A stretch of 39,795 nucleotides of DNA from an uncultured Aquimarina sp. (GTDB lineage Bacteria; Bacteroidota; Bacteroidia; Flavobacteriales; Flavobacteriaceae), in the NCBI GenBank assembly GCA_947499005.1, contig CANMML010000033.1, positions 1-39,795 of the forward strand, written 5' to 3'. Under the pieces are notes generated by a model, which was given only the letters and a program-made list of their open reading frames with translations, was not told where the DNA came from and ran no database searches. The translations under genes and the position numbers were made by a program. Of the stretch, positions 26,694 to 34,624 are shown one piece after another; the first letter of the stretch is position 1, and every line of letters starts with the position of its first letter.

Positions 26694-27231
26694 AATGGTC
26701 ATATTTGAAATTGAAAGATACTTTAACGGTTTGCGCTATTCGATTGGCTAAGATTTGAGGTACGTTTATTTTATAGTCTTTTATATTGACCTCAGTCTCT
26801 CCATTTATGATATAGTTTTTATAGGTTTTAGTAATGTCTACTTTAATTTTTATAGGTTTCGTAATCCCTCTAAGTGTAAAATCACCTTTAATAATTTTAG
26901 TTTGCGTTCCAGAAAAATCTTTATCGAAATTTAGTATAGTCCCTTCAAAAGTAGCCTTTGGGTATAGGTCAGATTCAATATAACTATCGTTAAAATGTTC
27001 TTGCATTAAAGACTTTTCAAATTGAAATGCTCTCATAAGTACACTAACAGCAATTTTATTAGTGCTAGGTTCAAACAAACTAAGCGCTTGATTATTGACT
27101 GCTTTAATATTTTCAGCAGATGCATAGGAAAAGAAAGTGACTTTTCCGTTTCGAGAGATATACTTATCTTCTTTTTTTGAAGACCCCAATAAAATTGGGA
27201 GCAGTAGAAGTAAATATAAATGCTTCTTCAT
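26683..27231 (-). CDS. YceI-like periplasmic protein
   Basis: 182 residues with a signal peptide (LYLLLLLPILLGS). The fold lines match the YceI lipocalin-like family: GKVTFFSYASAENIKAVN near the N-terminus, FEKSLMQEHFNDSYIESDLYPKATFEG in the middle, then KIIKGDFTLRGITKPIKIKV. YceI proteins bind isoprenoid-type lipids, so lipid handling in the periplasm is a reasonable guess. Second gene of the minus-strand envelope operon, 16 bases after the OB-fold gene. Confidence 0.88.
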   Translation of the reverse strand: MKKHLYLLLLLPILLGSSKKEDKYISRNGKVTFFSYASAENIKAVNNQALSLFEPSTNKIAVSVLMRAFQFEKSLMQEHFNDSYIESDLYPKATFEGTILNFDKDFSGTQTKIIKGDFTLRGITKPIKIKVDITKTYKNYIINGETEVNIKDYKINVPQILANRIAQTVKVSFNFKYDHYEK

Positions 27232-27247
27232 AGGTGGATATATTTAG

Positions 27248-27661
27248 TTAATTTTCAATAATACAATTTAATAACACTAAGTAGTTTAAAGCACCTTTGT
27301 AAATGCCTTTAATTTTTATGTGATCTCCTTTAGTATACTGTTTTAATATTTCATTTTGATCCTTTTGAAATTCACAAGAAATCCAAATGCTATCTTTATT
27401 TAAGATCATAAGATTATAACTTTTATCATAAGATATTTGTTGAATATTTCCCTTGAGAACAAGAGGTTTTTCAATGTATTTCTCTAAAGATAAAAAATTT
27501 GAATTTTGCATATTGGCTACAATTTCTGTGTTTAGTGTAGCTACTTCTTTCAATTTTTGAGTTGGAGTCACTCTTTTATTTATTTTCAACCAACTTATTG
27601 TGAAAATTGTAATCAATATCAAACAGCCAATTGTGTAGATTGTTCTTTTATTCAAAATCAT
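27248..27661 (-). CDS. Membrane-anchored OB-fold (tRNA_anti-like) protein
   Basis: 137 residues from the start I prefer (MILNKR at 27661, preceded by AAAAGAG); a longer frame begins at 27709 but lacks such a site. One TM segment (TIGCLILITIFTISWL) is followed by an OB-fold: LEKYIEKPLVLKGNIQQISYD, then IWISCEFQKDQNEIL and YTKGDHIKIKGIYKGALNYL. This matches the tRNA_anti-like envelope OB-fold family of Bacteroidota. It is the first gene of the operon, divergent from the LytTR regulator. Partner unknown. Confidence 0.78.
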   Translation of the reverse strand: MILNKRTIYTIGCLILITIFTISWLKINKRVTPTQKLKEVATLNTEIVANMQNSNFLSLEKYIEKPLVLKGNIQQISYDKSYNLMILNKDSIWISCEFQKDQNEILKQYTKGDHIKIKGIYKGALNYLVLLNCIIEN

Positions 27662-27776
27662 CTCTTTTATCTGGATACAAATAAAGAGCGATACAGGGGT
27701 ATTACACAAATATTTAAGCTTAAAAGGAAAAAATTGACTTAAAGATGAAAAGAAAATGGACTTTCTGTCGTTAAAC

Positions 27777-27806
27777 TTTGTTCAATCAAAGAATCTCTTA
27801 TTTTTG
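27777..27806 (+). promoter_or_regulatory. Best promoter in the window: TTTG -18- TATTTTTG
   Basis: A -33-like TTTG (27777-27780) lies 18 bases from a full -7 box TATTTTTG (27799-27806), within the spacing of Bacteroidota promoters. It ends 24 bases before the LytTR gene start. Confidence 0.65.
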
Positions 27807-27830
27807 TTGAAGTGCTAGAGATATATTTTT

Positions 27831-28934
27831 ATGAAAGATTATAAGTTTTATTCTAAAATAAGTGTTGCTTACTGGATCGTTTTTGCTGTATTGAGTATTA
27901 TTACACTTAATATATTATTGAAAAGCTTTACAGTTTCAATATTAGATGTTAGTCTTTCTAATTTGAAAAATGAAACTACTACTATTAAAAGGGTATATGC
28001 TAAAGTATATGCGCTTGATAAGAATTTCGATGACCAGTTACTAATTCAAAATATTATAGAAGATACTCACAAGCAGAATAGCTTTATTTCTATTATTAAT
28101 TGGGCGGGTAATTATGTATGCTATCCCGAAATTTTTAAAGTAGGAGAGAAGCCTTTAGCTAAAAACAATTTTGAAAATGAAAAGGTGGATGCTTCTAAAT
28201 TGCAAGACTATTTTTTTTCGTTTTTATCTAATCTCAAGCCAACTGAAGAAGTTACTCCAATTATTGCATTAGAGACTATCAATAATTCCGATTTAATAAT
28301 AGCAAACCATATCAATCTTGAAGAGATTCATTTTAGTATAAAGAAGAAAAGGACTTTTTATATTGGTATATTAAGCATCCTAGGATTACTTCTATGGCTT
28401 TTTGTGCTTTGGTTATGTAGATATTTGAGTAATTATTTCAATAAACAAATTGATAAAAAAGTAGAAGAGTTGGTGTCTAATTCGAAAAGCATCGAGGATC
28501 TTAATAGTTCATTAGAGAAATATCAAGAGAATTTAAAGAATATAGCAGTGACAGAAGTAGTCCATGGTGATGTTAGTGTTGACGTAGAGGAAATCACTAA
28601 AGAACGAATATTGACATATGTTCGTAATGAGTTAGTACCAATAACAATTAGCAGTATCGCTTATATTTATGTAGAGAATACCATTACTTATATTGTTACA
28701 AAAGAAGGAAAGAAGTCTACAACACCAGATTCTTTAGATAAAATTTATAGTCTTTTAGATGAAAAAGTATATTTCAAAGTAAATCGTCAATTTATTGTTG
28801 GGATTTCTGCCATAGAGAAGATCACAAAATATGAAAATAGTAAATTGAAGTTACAAGTAAATCCAACTTCAGAACTCGATATTATTATTGGTAAAAATAA
28901 AGTTGCTCAGTTCAAGCAATGGTTGGATTTGTAG
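27831..28934 (+). CDS. Membrane-anchored LytTR transcriptional regulator
   Basis: 367 residues. TM1 lies at about 14-34 (VAYWIVFAVLSIITLNILL). An exported domain of about 130 residues follows, possibly PAS/Cache-like (IINWAGNYVCYPEIFKVG). TM2 is around 176-198 (GILSILGLLLWLFVLWLC), then a coiled coil, then a C-terminal LytTR DNA-binding domain from about 258 (IAYIYVENTITYIVTKEGK, then VYFKVNRQFIVGISAIEKI). An exported sensor is thus joined to DNA binding with no kinase. It is divergent from the six-gene envelope operon and is the obvious candidate regulator for it (inference from position). Confidence 0.87.
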   Translation: MKDYKFYSKISVAYWIVFAVLSIITLNILLKSFTVSILDVSLSNLKNETTTIKRVYAKVYALDKNFDDQLLIQNIIEDTHKQNSFISIINWAGNYVCYPEIFKVGEKPLAKNNFENEKVDASKLQDYFFSFLSNLKPTEEVTPIIALETINNSDLIIANHINLEEIHFSIKKKRTFYIGILSILGLLLWLFVLWLCRYLSNYFNKQIDKKVEELVSNSKSIEDLNSSLEKYQENLKNIAVTEVVHGDVSVDVEEITKERILTYVRNELVPITISSIAYIYVENTITYIVTKEGKKSTTPDSLDKIYSLLDEKVYFKVNRQFIVGISAIEKITKYENSKLKLQVNPTSELDIIIGKNKVAQFKQWLDL

Positions 28935-29006
28935 GTGTACTCACTAAATTAACTTTAACTCTATGGGTATGTAATTTATACTTAAAATAGAGCATGATTA
29001 GATAAT

Positions 29007-29510
29007 TTATTTCTTTACCATTTTAGTGAAATTAGAAAATAGCCAATGCTCATCTGCTTTAATAGCTTTTTCTAAGATTCCATTGACTGTCGTAGTAACC
29101 GATGAAAGATCTTTCATCAGTTTTTTGAAATTTTCAGCTTCTCTACTATCGTCATCGATTTCTTGTAATTCTTCTAAGGTTTTTATTACGGGTTCTATTT
29201 CTCTTCGTTTGCGCTCTTTAGTGATTTGTTTAAATAATTCCCAGATATCTTTATCCGCAGTAAAATAATCTTTTCGTTCACCAGAAATCAATTCTTTACG
29301 GACAATTCCCCAGTCAATTAAAGCTCTGACATTCATATTAGCGTTTCCTCTAGAAATTTTTAGAGTATCCATAATATCATCAGTAGATAGTGGACTTTCT
29401 GAAACGAGTAATAAAGCATGAACTTGAGCCATTGTTTTATTTACGCCCCAATGAGTAGACAGGCTTCCCCAAGTGTTTATATATTTTATTTTTGCTTCTT
29501 CTAATTTCAT
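29007..29510 (-). CDS. GbsR/MarR-family transcriptional regulator
   Basis: 167 residues from MKLEEAK at 29510; an upstream in-frame ATG at 29528 adds six residues (MIYIYL) and is less likely. Winged-helix signature: HALLLVSESPLSTDDIMDTL then KISRGNANMNVRALIDWGIV and a wing at SGERKDYF. The C-terminal helical part is for dimerisation. GbsR-type regulators control osmolyte or efflux genes in other bacteria, but here there is no such gene next door. A near-perfect palindrome just upstream suggests autoregulation. Confidence 0.87.
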   Translation of the reverse strand: MKLEEAKIKYINTWGSLSTHWGVNKTMAQVHALLLVSESPLSTDDIMDTLKISRGNANMNVRALIDWGIVRKELISGERKDYFTADKDIWELFKQITKERKRREIEPVIKTLEELQEIDDDSREAENFKKLMKDLSSVTTTVNGILEKAIKADEHWLFSNFTKMVKK

Positions 29511-29535
29511 AAGATAAATATAGATCAAAAGTTAA

Positions 29536-29557
29536 ACTTTCAGTAATTATTGAAAGT
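29536..29557. promoter_or_regulatory. Near-perfect 22-bp palindrome, likely GbsR-type operator
   Basis: Half-sites ACTTTCAGTAA (29536-29546) and TTATTGAAAGT (29547-29557) match in 10 of 11 pairs. A further ATTGAAAG half-site occurs at 29565-29573. The palindrome lies 26-47 bases before the regulator start at 29510 and overlaps where its own promoter should be, typical of MarR-type autorepression. Confidence 0.55.
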
Positions 29558-29807
29558 GAAATATATTGAAAGCATTTTTTATTAGAGAAACAGAGGTGGT
29601 AGTTTTAAAACCAAAAATAGGATGTGAGCTAGTCGTTAATTTTTTTCTAAATAAGAATTTTGAAAAATATAAATTTTAGGAGAGAATTTCATCTTTACAG
29701 ATGTTTAGTAACATCTTGAGAGTTTTTTATTTAGCTATAGTGAGAAGAGCTATTTGTTTTGCTGGGGGATAGCAAAACATATAACATTCAGGATAGATTT
29801 GGGATTA

Positions 29808-30320
29808 CTATTTTGCAGAAGTCTGAGCCATATAAATAGAGTTTGATTTCTTATTTTTGGAAAGAAATAAGAACTTCTCAAAAACCAACACATTATTTAC
29901 AAGCTGTTTTTCTGCGCTTTTACTTTTTTTGAGATTAAGAGCATCCTTATAGAATTCTAAGCTATTATATCGTCCCCATTCTCTTTCTATTTGAATGGCT
30001 TCTAAGTCTGCTTTGCTTAGAAAAGTATAGGATTTGTTGGTCGAAATGTAACTAAAAAATTCATCGTAGATATTTTTAGCACCATTTTGCTGTATTGGAG
30101 AATACCGAATTTCATAATCTACGATTCGTTTTTCTTCTTTTTTTGCAGCAACTAATTTTTCAATTTGTACTAAAGCTTTTTTTCGAGAATTTGCAATTCC
30201 AATAAAAGCACCTCCATCAATAGTGACGGCTTCCCACTTGAAGGAGTGTGCTATTTTTTGAGCTGACATAAAAGGAGCAAAAAGGATAAATAAGGTCAAG
30301 GTTAAGGCAGATTTTTTCAT
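29808..30320 (-). CDS. Exported protein of unknown function
   Basis: 170 residues with a clear signal peptide (LTLTLFILFAPFMSAQ). The mature part, about 150 residues, has no family I know; it begins KIAHSFKWEAVTIDGGAFIG and is basic overall. No partner gene is in close linkage: 202 bases separate it from the recombinase gene upstream, which lies on the same strand. A small hairpin at 29756-29778 lies beyond its stop without a good T run. Confidence 0.68.
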   Translation of the reverse strand: MKKSALTLTLFILFAPFMSAQKIAHSFKWEAVTIDGGAFIGIANSRKKALVQIEKLVAAKKEEKRIVDYEIRYSPIQQNGAKNIYDEFFSYISTNKSYTFLSKADLEAIQIEREWGRYNSLEFYKDALNLKKSKSAEKQLVNNVLVFEKFLFLSKNKKSNSIYMAQTSAK

Positions 30321-30523
30321 ATTACATTATTTATAACTATTTGTTTTTCATAAAGTTAGGTTATAATAGCATTGTCTGGCTTTTGATTCGATGAAATACA
30401 GATTTATCAGAGATTATTCGTTTTTTTTGAAAAAATCGTAGCACTAACACCCTGTTATTGAATAACAAATGTTAAATAAAACCAAATAAGATTGATGAAA
30501 GAAAGAATATAAAGAAAAGTCTT

Positions 30524-31441
30524 TTAAGGTTTTTGAATTTCATTTTTATTCCTCGGGTGAAATAATTCGATGGTATTTCTAAGATGCGAATTGTCTAGGT
30601 GTAAATAAATTTCTGTTGTAGTAATACTTTCATGACCAAGCATTTGTTGAATGGCTCGCAGATCAGCACCATGTTCTAATAGGTGAGTGGCAAAGGAGTG
30701 CCTAAAGGTATGGGGGCTTATTGTTTTAGAGATAGAAGATAATTCGCAAAGTCTTTTTATAATAGTAAAAATCATAACACGAGTAAGTCCACTCCCTCTT
30801 CGGTTTAAAAAAAGAGTATCTGTATGTTCTGGTTTTACTTTTATAGTAGTTCTACTTTCTGTAATATATGAATTAATAAGAGCTTGAGTACTCTCGGCAA
30901 CGGGAATAAGTCGTTGCTTATTTCCTTTACCAATCACTCTTATAAAACCTTCATCTAAGAATAAGTCAGATATTTTTAAAGTTATTAATTCACTAACACG
31001 AAGACCACAACTGTATAATGTTTCTATAATAGTATGATTTCTTTGGGCTTCAGCTTTAGAAAAATCAATTAATCCTATTAGGTCATCAATTTCGTCTGTA
31101 GTTAAAGTGTCTGGCAATTTTCGGCCTATTTTGGGGCTTTCAATCAATTCTAGAGGATTATCTTCTCTATAGTTCTCAAAGATTAAAAAATCAAAAAAAC
31201 TTTTTAGTCCCGAAATAATACGTGCTTGTGTGCGTACTTCAACAATTTTAGAAATCTCATATACAAATCTTTGTATAATCTCTGATTCAATTTCTATGGG
31301 AGATACTTCAATGTCATGATAGTTTAAGAAATCCTTTAATTTAACAGTATCTCTTTGGTAAGCCAGTATACTATTATTCGATAAACCTCGTTCTAGTTTT
31401 AAGAAGTGAATGTAATCTTCGATGTAGTTGTTCCAGTTCAA
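30524..31441 (-). CDS. xerD: XerC/XerD-type tyrosine recombinase
   Basis: 305 residues, normal length. The N-terminal SAM-like domain begins IEDYIHFLKLERGLSNNSI. The catalytic residues are all present: R148 (CGLRVSE), K172 (GKGNKQR), H244 and R247 (SPHTFRHSFATHLLEHGADL), H270 (MLGH) and nucleophile Y279 (TEIYLHL). This is the housekeeping dimer-resolution type; the symbol xerD follows usage for single-Xer Bacteroidota, though xerC is also possible. There is no phage or integron context. Confidence 0.9.
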   Translation of the reverse strand: MNWNNYIEDYIHFLKLERGLSNNSILAYQRDTVKLKDFLNYHDIEVSPIEIESEIIQRFVYEISKIVEVRTQARIISGLKSFFDFLIFENYREDNPLELIESPKIGRKLPDTLTTDEIDDLIGLIDFSKAEAQRNHTIIETLYSCGLRVSELITLKISDLFLDEGFIRVIGKGNKQRLIPVAESTQALINSYITESRTTIKVKPEHTDTLFLNRRGSGLTRVMIFTIIKRLCELSSISKTISPHTFRHSFATHLLEHGADLRAIQQMLGHESITTTEIYLHLDNSHLRNTIELFHPRNKNEIQKP

Positions 31442-31507
31442 TCGTTAACAATAAGGATAAAAGCTCTGTAAATAATTATTACATTAGCGTAAAAATAGAA
31501 TAAAATC

Positions 31508-32044
31508 ATGAAAAAATTCATCACTTTATTAGCTCTTGCTGTTATTAGTATTTCGGCAGTTAATGCTCAAGTAAAACCTTCTTTTGGGTTTAAAGCAGGA
31601 TTAAACTTTTCTGAATTTGATGCAGAGTCAACTTCAGAAGACGCTACAGGATATCATGCAGGTGTTGTATTGCATATTCCTTTTGGAGATAAATTTGGAA
31701 TTCAGCCAGAAGCAATTTATAGTTTTTCAGATGTAGATGATGCATTCAAATTTTCTACTATCGATGTACCTATATTAGTGACTTATAAACTGGTAAAAGG
31801 TTTAAGAGTCAACTTAGGGCCACAATTAAGAGTAGATGTTGGTTCTGAATTTGATAGTGCTGAGGAAGAAGCATTAAATGATTTCGAGACGTTAAATTTT
31901 GATGCTTTAGCAGGTTTAGAATATAAGCTTCCTGTAATAGGGATTTTTGCGCAAGCACGTTACAAAATAGGAATTACGGATATTGTTGAAAATGGTGATG
32001 TTAAAGAAAACGGATTCATAGTTTCTGTAGGTTATAGATTTTAA
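31508..32044 (+). CDS. PorT-like outer-membrane beta-barrel
   Basis: 178 residues with a signal peptide (LALAVISISAVNAQ). The mature part is a small barrel: FGFKAGLNFSEFD, GYHAGVVLHIPFGDKFGIQPEAIYSF, IDVPILVTYKLV, LRVNLGPQLRVDVG, GLEYKLPVIGIFAQARYKIG, ending in a terminal aromatic residue (VSVGYRF) as expected for outer-membrane insertion. It matches the outer-membrane/PorT-like barrel family. A terminator follows closely. Confidence 0.85.
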   Translation: MKKFITLLALAVISISAVNAQVKPSFGFKAGLNFSEFDAESTSEDATGYHAGVVLHIPFGDKFGIQPEAIYSFSDVDDAFKFSTIDVPILVTYKLVKGLRVNLGPQLRVDVGSEFDSAEEEALNDFETLNFDALAGLEYKLPVIGIFAQARYKIGITDIVENGDVKENGFIVSVGYRF

Positions 32045-32069
32045 AACAGAGTTATCATATTATTTTTTT

Positions 32070-32103
32070 AAACCGAAAGTGGATAACACTTTCGGTTTTT
32101 TAT
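32070..32103 (+). terminator. Rho-independent terminator after the barrel gene
   Basis: A perfect 12-bp stem (32070-32081 with 32087-32098), a 5-base loop and a T run. It lies 25 bases past the stop. Confidence 0.92.
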
Positions 32104-32153
32104 TGTAAAAAAAGATTTAGTGATTACATTTGATATAAAATAGAAGCGATATT

Positions 32154-32567
32154 ATGAAACTATTGATTTTAAATGGCCCTAACCTTAATTTATTAGGAAC
32201 TAGAGAACCAGAAATATATGGAGGAGTAACATTCTTAGATTATTTCGAGGAATTAAAACAACAGTTTCCAGATATCGAATTATCGTACAAGCAGTCTAAT
32301 TATGAAGGAGATTTAGTTACGGAAATTCAAAAATCACAAGGAGCATTTGACGGTATCGTTTTGAATGCAGCAGCCTATACACATACTTCAGTCGCTATCG
32401 GAGATGCTATAAAAGCAGTAACTACACCAGTAGTTGAGGTGCATATTTCAAATACTTTTGCTAGAGAAGCATTCCGCCATAATTCGTACATATCACCAAA
32501 TGCGAAAGGAGTAATTCTTGGTTTTGGTTTAAAAAGTTATGCCTTAGCAATTCAAAGCTTTTTGTAG
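32154..32567 (+). CDS. aroQ: Type II 3-dehydroquinate dehydratase
   Basis: Third step of the shikimate pathway: 3-dehydroquinate to 3-dehydroshikimate. The 137-residue protein has the type II signature: NGPNLNLLGTREPEIYG (with R17 and catalytic Y22), SNYEGDLVTEI, NAAAYTHTSVAI, and the catalytic His line VEVHISN. Length is just below the usual ~145. It stands alone and is convergent with the peptidase gene, 5 bases apart. Confidence 0.96.
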   Translation: MKLLILNGPNLNLLGTREPEIYGGVTFLDYFEELKQQFPDIELSYKQSNYEGDLVTEIQKSQGAFDGIVLNAAAYTHTSVAIGDAIKAVTTPVVEVHISNTFAREAFRHNSYISPNAKGVILGFGLKSYALAIQSFL

Positions 32568-32572
32568 AAATA

Positions 32573-33328
32573 TTATCGTTTTACAACACGCTTAATAACA
32601 CGTAACTTGTGGGTGTGGGTCTTTTTTTCAACATTAAATATCCCCGTATGGTCTAGGCGGTCAATGCGTACGTGACCATGTGCATGGATAATGTAATGGT
32701 CTTCCATAATAATACCAACATGCGTAATATTACCTTCATTATCATCAAAAAAGGCCAAATCGCCTGGTGTACTTTCTTCGATGAAACTTAATGCATCTCC
32801 TTGATTTGCTTGTAATGAAGCATCTCTTTTTAAAATATGACCGTTTAATAGATAGACCATTTGTGTAAAACCACTACAGTCTATACCAAAATGGGTTTTA
32901 CCTCCCCATAAGTACGGAGTATTAAGGTAATTAAGTGCTGTTTCTATAATATTACTTTTAGGCTGTCTTTCTTGGATGAAGTTCCCTTCAAAATTATGTC
33001 CTAATAATTCCAGACTATTTAAACTAGCCCCCATAGTAACTGGAAGAAGTTGCGCATTAGGAAGTTGTATGAAATCTACTAGATCACATACTAATTTTGG
33101 TTTTTCAAGAATAACTCTTTTAAAGTCTTCTTCCTCTATAAATTGAAATTGCTTGTTATCAATCCATCCGTCATACTTGTCTAAGTGTAAACGAATGCGG
33201 CTCCATTTTTTACGTACTTCAACTACTTTGAATAATTCTCCGTAAAGTACCTGTGTTACTTGTTCTGCAGTATCAGAAGGGGATTCCCTTAATGCAGAAA
33301 CACTCAAAAACGCTACTCCGTATTGCAT
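32573..33328 (-). CDS. NlpC/P60 (C40) peptidase with SH3 domain
   Basis: 251 residues. The N-terminal SH3-like domain (about 1-65; VLYGELFKVVEVRKKWSRI) is followed by a NlpC/P60 domain with Cys in GIDCSGF (C151), His in ITHVGI (H203) and His in IIHAHG (H215). These cut D-Glu/diamino-acid bonds of peptidoglycan peptides. No signal peptide is visible, as in other Bacteroidota members that probably act on recycled muropeptides in the cytoplasm. It lies 21 bases downstream of the thiolase gene and probably shares its transcript. Confidence 0.92.
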   Translation of the reverse strand: MQYGVAFLSVSALRESPSDTAEQVTQVLYGELFKVVEVRKKWSRIRLHLDKYDGWIDNKQFQFIEEEDFKRVILEKPKLVCDLVDFIQLPNAQLLPVTMGASLNSLELLGHNFEGNFIQERQPKSNIIETALNYLNTPYLWGGKTHFGIDCSGFTQMVYLLNGHILKRDASLQANQGDALSFIEESTPGDLAFFDDNEGNITHVGIIMEDHYIIHAHGHVRIDRLDHTGIFNVEKKTHTHKLRVIKRVVKR

Positions 33329-33349
33329 AAAAAAAAGTAAACTATAAAA

Positions 33350-34549
33350 CTAGACTTTGTAATTAGGGTTTTCAATAATAACAGCCGATGCGCCTCCTCC
33401 ACCATTACAAATTACCGCAGCACCGTATCGACCATTTTCATTTTTCAACGCGTGTGCTAAAGTAGTTAAAATTCTGGCACCAGAGCATCCTAAAGGATGT
33501 CCAAGCGCAACACTTCCGCCATAAATATTTAATTTTTTGGAAGAGATTCCCATTTTTTCCTGATTAGCTAAAGCGACAACAGAAAAAGCTTCATTAATTT
33601 CGAAAAGATCAATATCCTCGATAGACAAGCTGGCTTTTTTTAAAGCTTTAGGAAGTGCTAAAGAAGGAGCAGTGGTAAACCACTTAGGTTCTTGAGAAGC
33701 ATCTGCGTAACTGATGATATTAGCTAGTGGGGTTAAGTTATTATCATTAGCATATTTTGAAGAACTTAACACTAATGCCGCAGCCCCATCATTCAAAGTA
33801 GAAGCGTTTGCGGCAGTTACAGTACCATCTTTTGTGAAAGCAGGTTTTAAGTTTGGAATTTTATCAAAAAAAACATTTGTAAACTCTTCATCAGTAGAAA
33901 CTACTTTATCTCCTTTTCTATGCTTTATCGTAACAGGTGTAACTTCCTCCATAAATTTATTCTCACTCCAAGCCTTAGCAGCTTTTTTATAAGAGTCAAT
34001 GGCAAATGTATCCTGCGCTTCTCTAGATATATTAAAGGTACTTGCACATAAATCAGCAAATTGCCCCATTGTTTGCCCATTGGAAGTATCGGTAAGCCCA
34101 TCTTTCAATAAACCATCAACAAAAGTGCTATTACCAAATTTAATTCCATTTCTAAGTTGTGCATAGTGTGGGATTTGGCTCATGTTTTCCATGCCGCCAG
34201 CCACAACAATTTCATTATCTCCTAGAAGAATACTTTGAGCACCTAAGGTTACGGCTTTCAAACCGCTGGCACATACTTTATTAATAGCTGTACAAGGCAC
34301 ACTCTCAGGTATTTTGGCTAATAATGCACTTTGTTTGGCAGGTGCTTGTCCACAATTAGCACTTACTACATGCCCCATAAAAACTTCATCGATATTATTG
34401 ACTGAAATTTCAGCCTTTTTAAGAGAAGCTTGTATTGCTATAGCGCCAAGTTCCGAGGCTTTTATAGAAGATAAACCTCCTAAAAAAGTACCAATTGGAG
34501 TTCTCTGTGCGCTTAGTATAGCTACTTTATTAATGTTCATTTTACTCAT
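33350..34549 (-). CDS. Acetyl-CoA C-acetyltransferase (thiolase)
   Basis: 399 residues. The thiolase pattern is complete: nucleophile C93 in INKVCASGLKAV, INEAFSVVALAN, the active-site His in GGSVALGHPLGCSGARI (about residue 350), and the second catalytic Cys in AVICNGGGGAS (about 384). The overall sequence is the biosynthetic/degradative acetyl-CoA acetyltransferase type, joining or splitting acetoacetyl-CoA. Alternative Met starts at residues 1 and 4 are equally good. It is divergent from the PgpH-like gene. Confidence 0.94.
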   Translation of the reverse strand: MSKMNINKVAILSAQRTPIGTFLGGLSSIKASELGAIAIQASLKKAEISVNNIDEVFMGHVVSANCGQAPAKQSALLAKIPESVPCTAINKVCASGLKAVTLGAQSILLGDNEIVVAGGMENMSQIPHYAQLRNGIKFGNSTFVDGLLKDGLTDTSNGQTMGQFADLCASTFNISREAQDTFAIDSYKKAAKAWSENKFMEEVTPVTIKHRKGDKVVSTDEEFTNVFFDKIPNLKPAFTKDGTVTAANASTLNDGAAALVLSSSKYANDNNLTPLANIISYADASQEPKWFTTAPSLALPKALKKASLSIEDIDLFEINEAFSVVALANQEKMGISSKKLNIYGGSVALGHPLGCSGARILTTLAHALKNENGRYGAAVICNGGGGASAVIIENPNYKV

Positions 34550-34624
34550 ATTTCTAAATATACAGAAAAATATAGATCAAAGCATAGGTTTGTCAACTGA
34601 GCGCTTTGTTTTAAATTGCAACAT

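Noticed and set aside
29698..29726. Hairpin with T run as a terminator for a plus-strand gene
   Set aside because: The stem is only about 7 bp and no plus-strand gene ends nearby.
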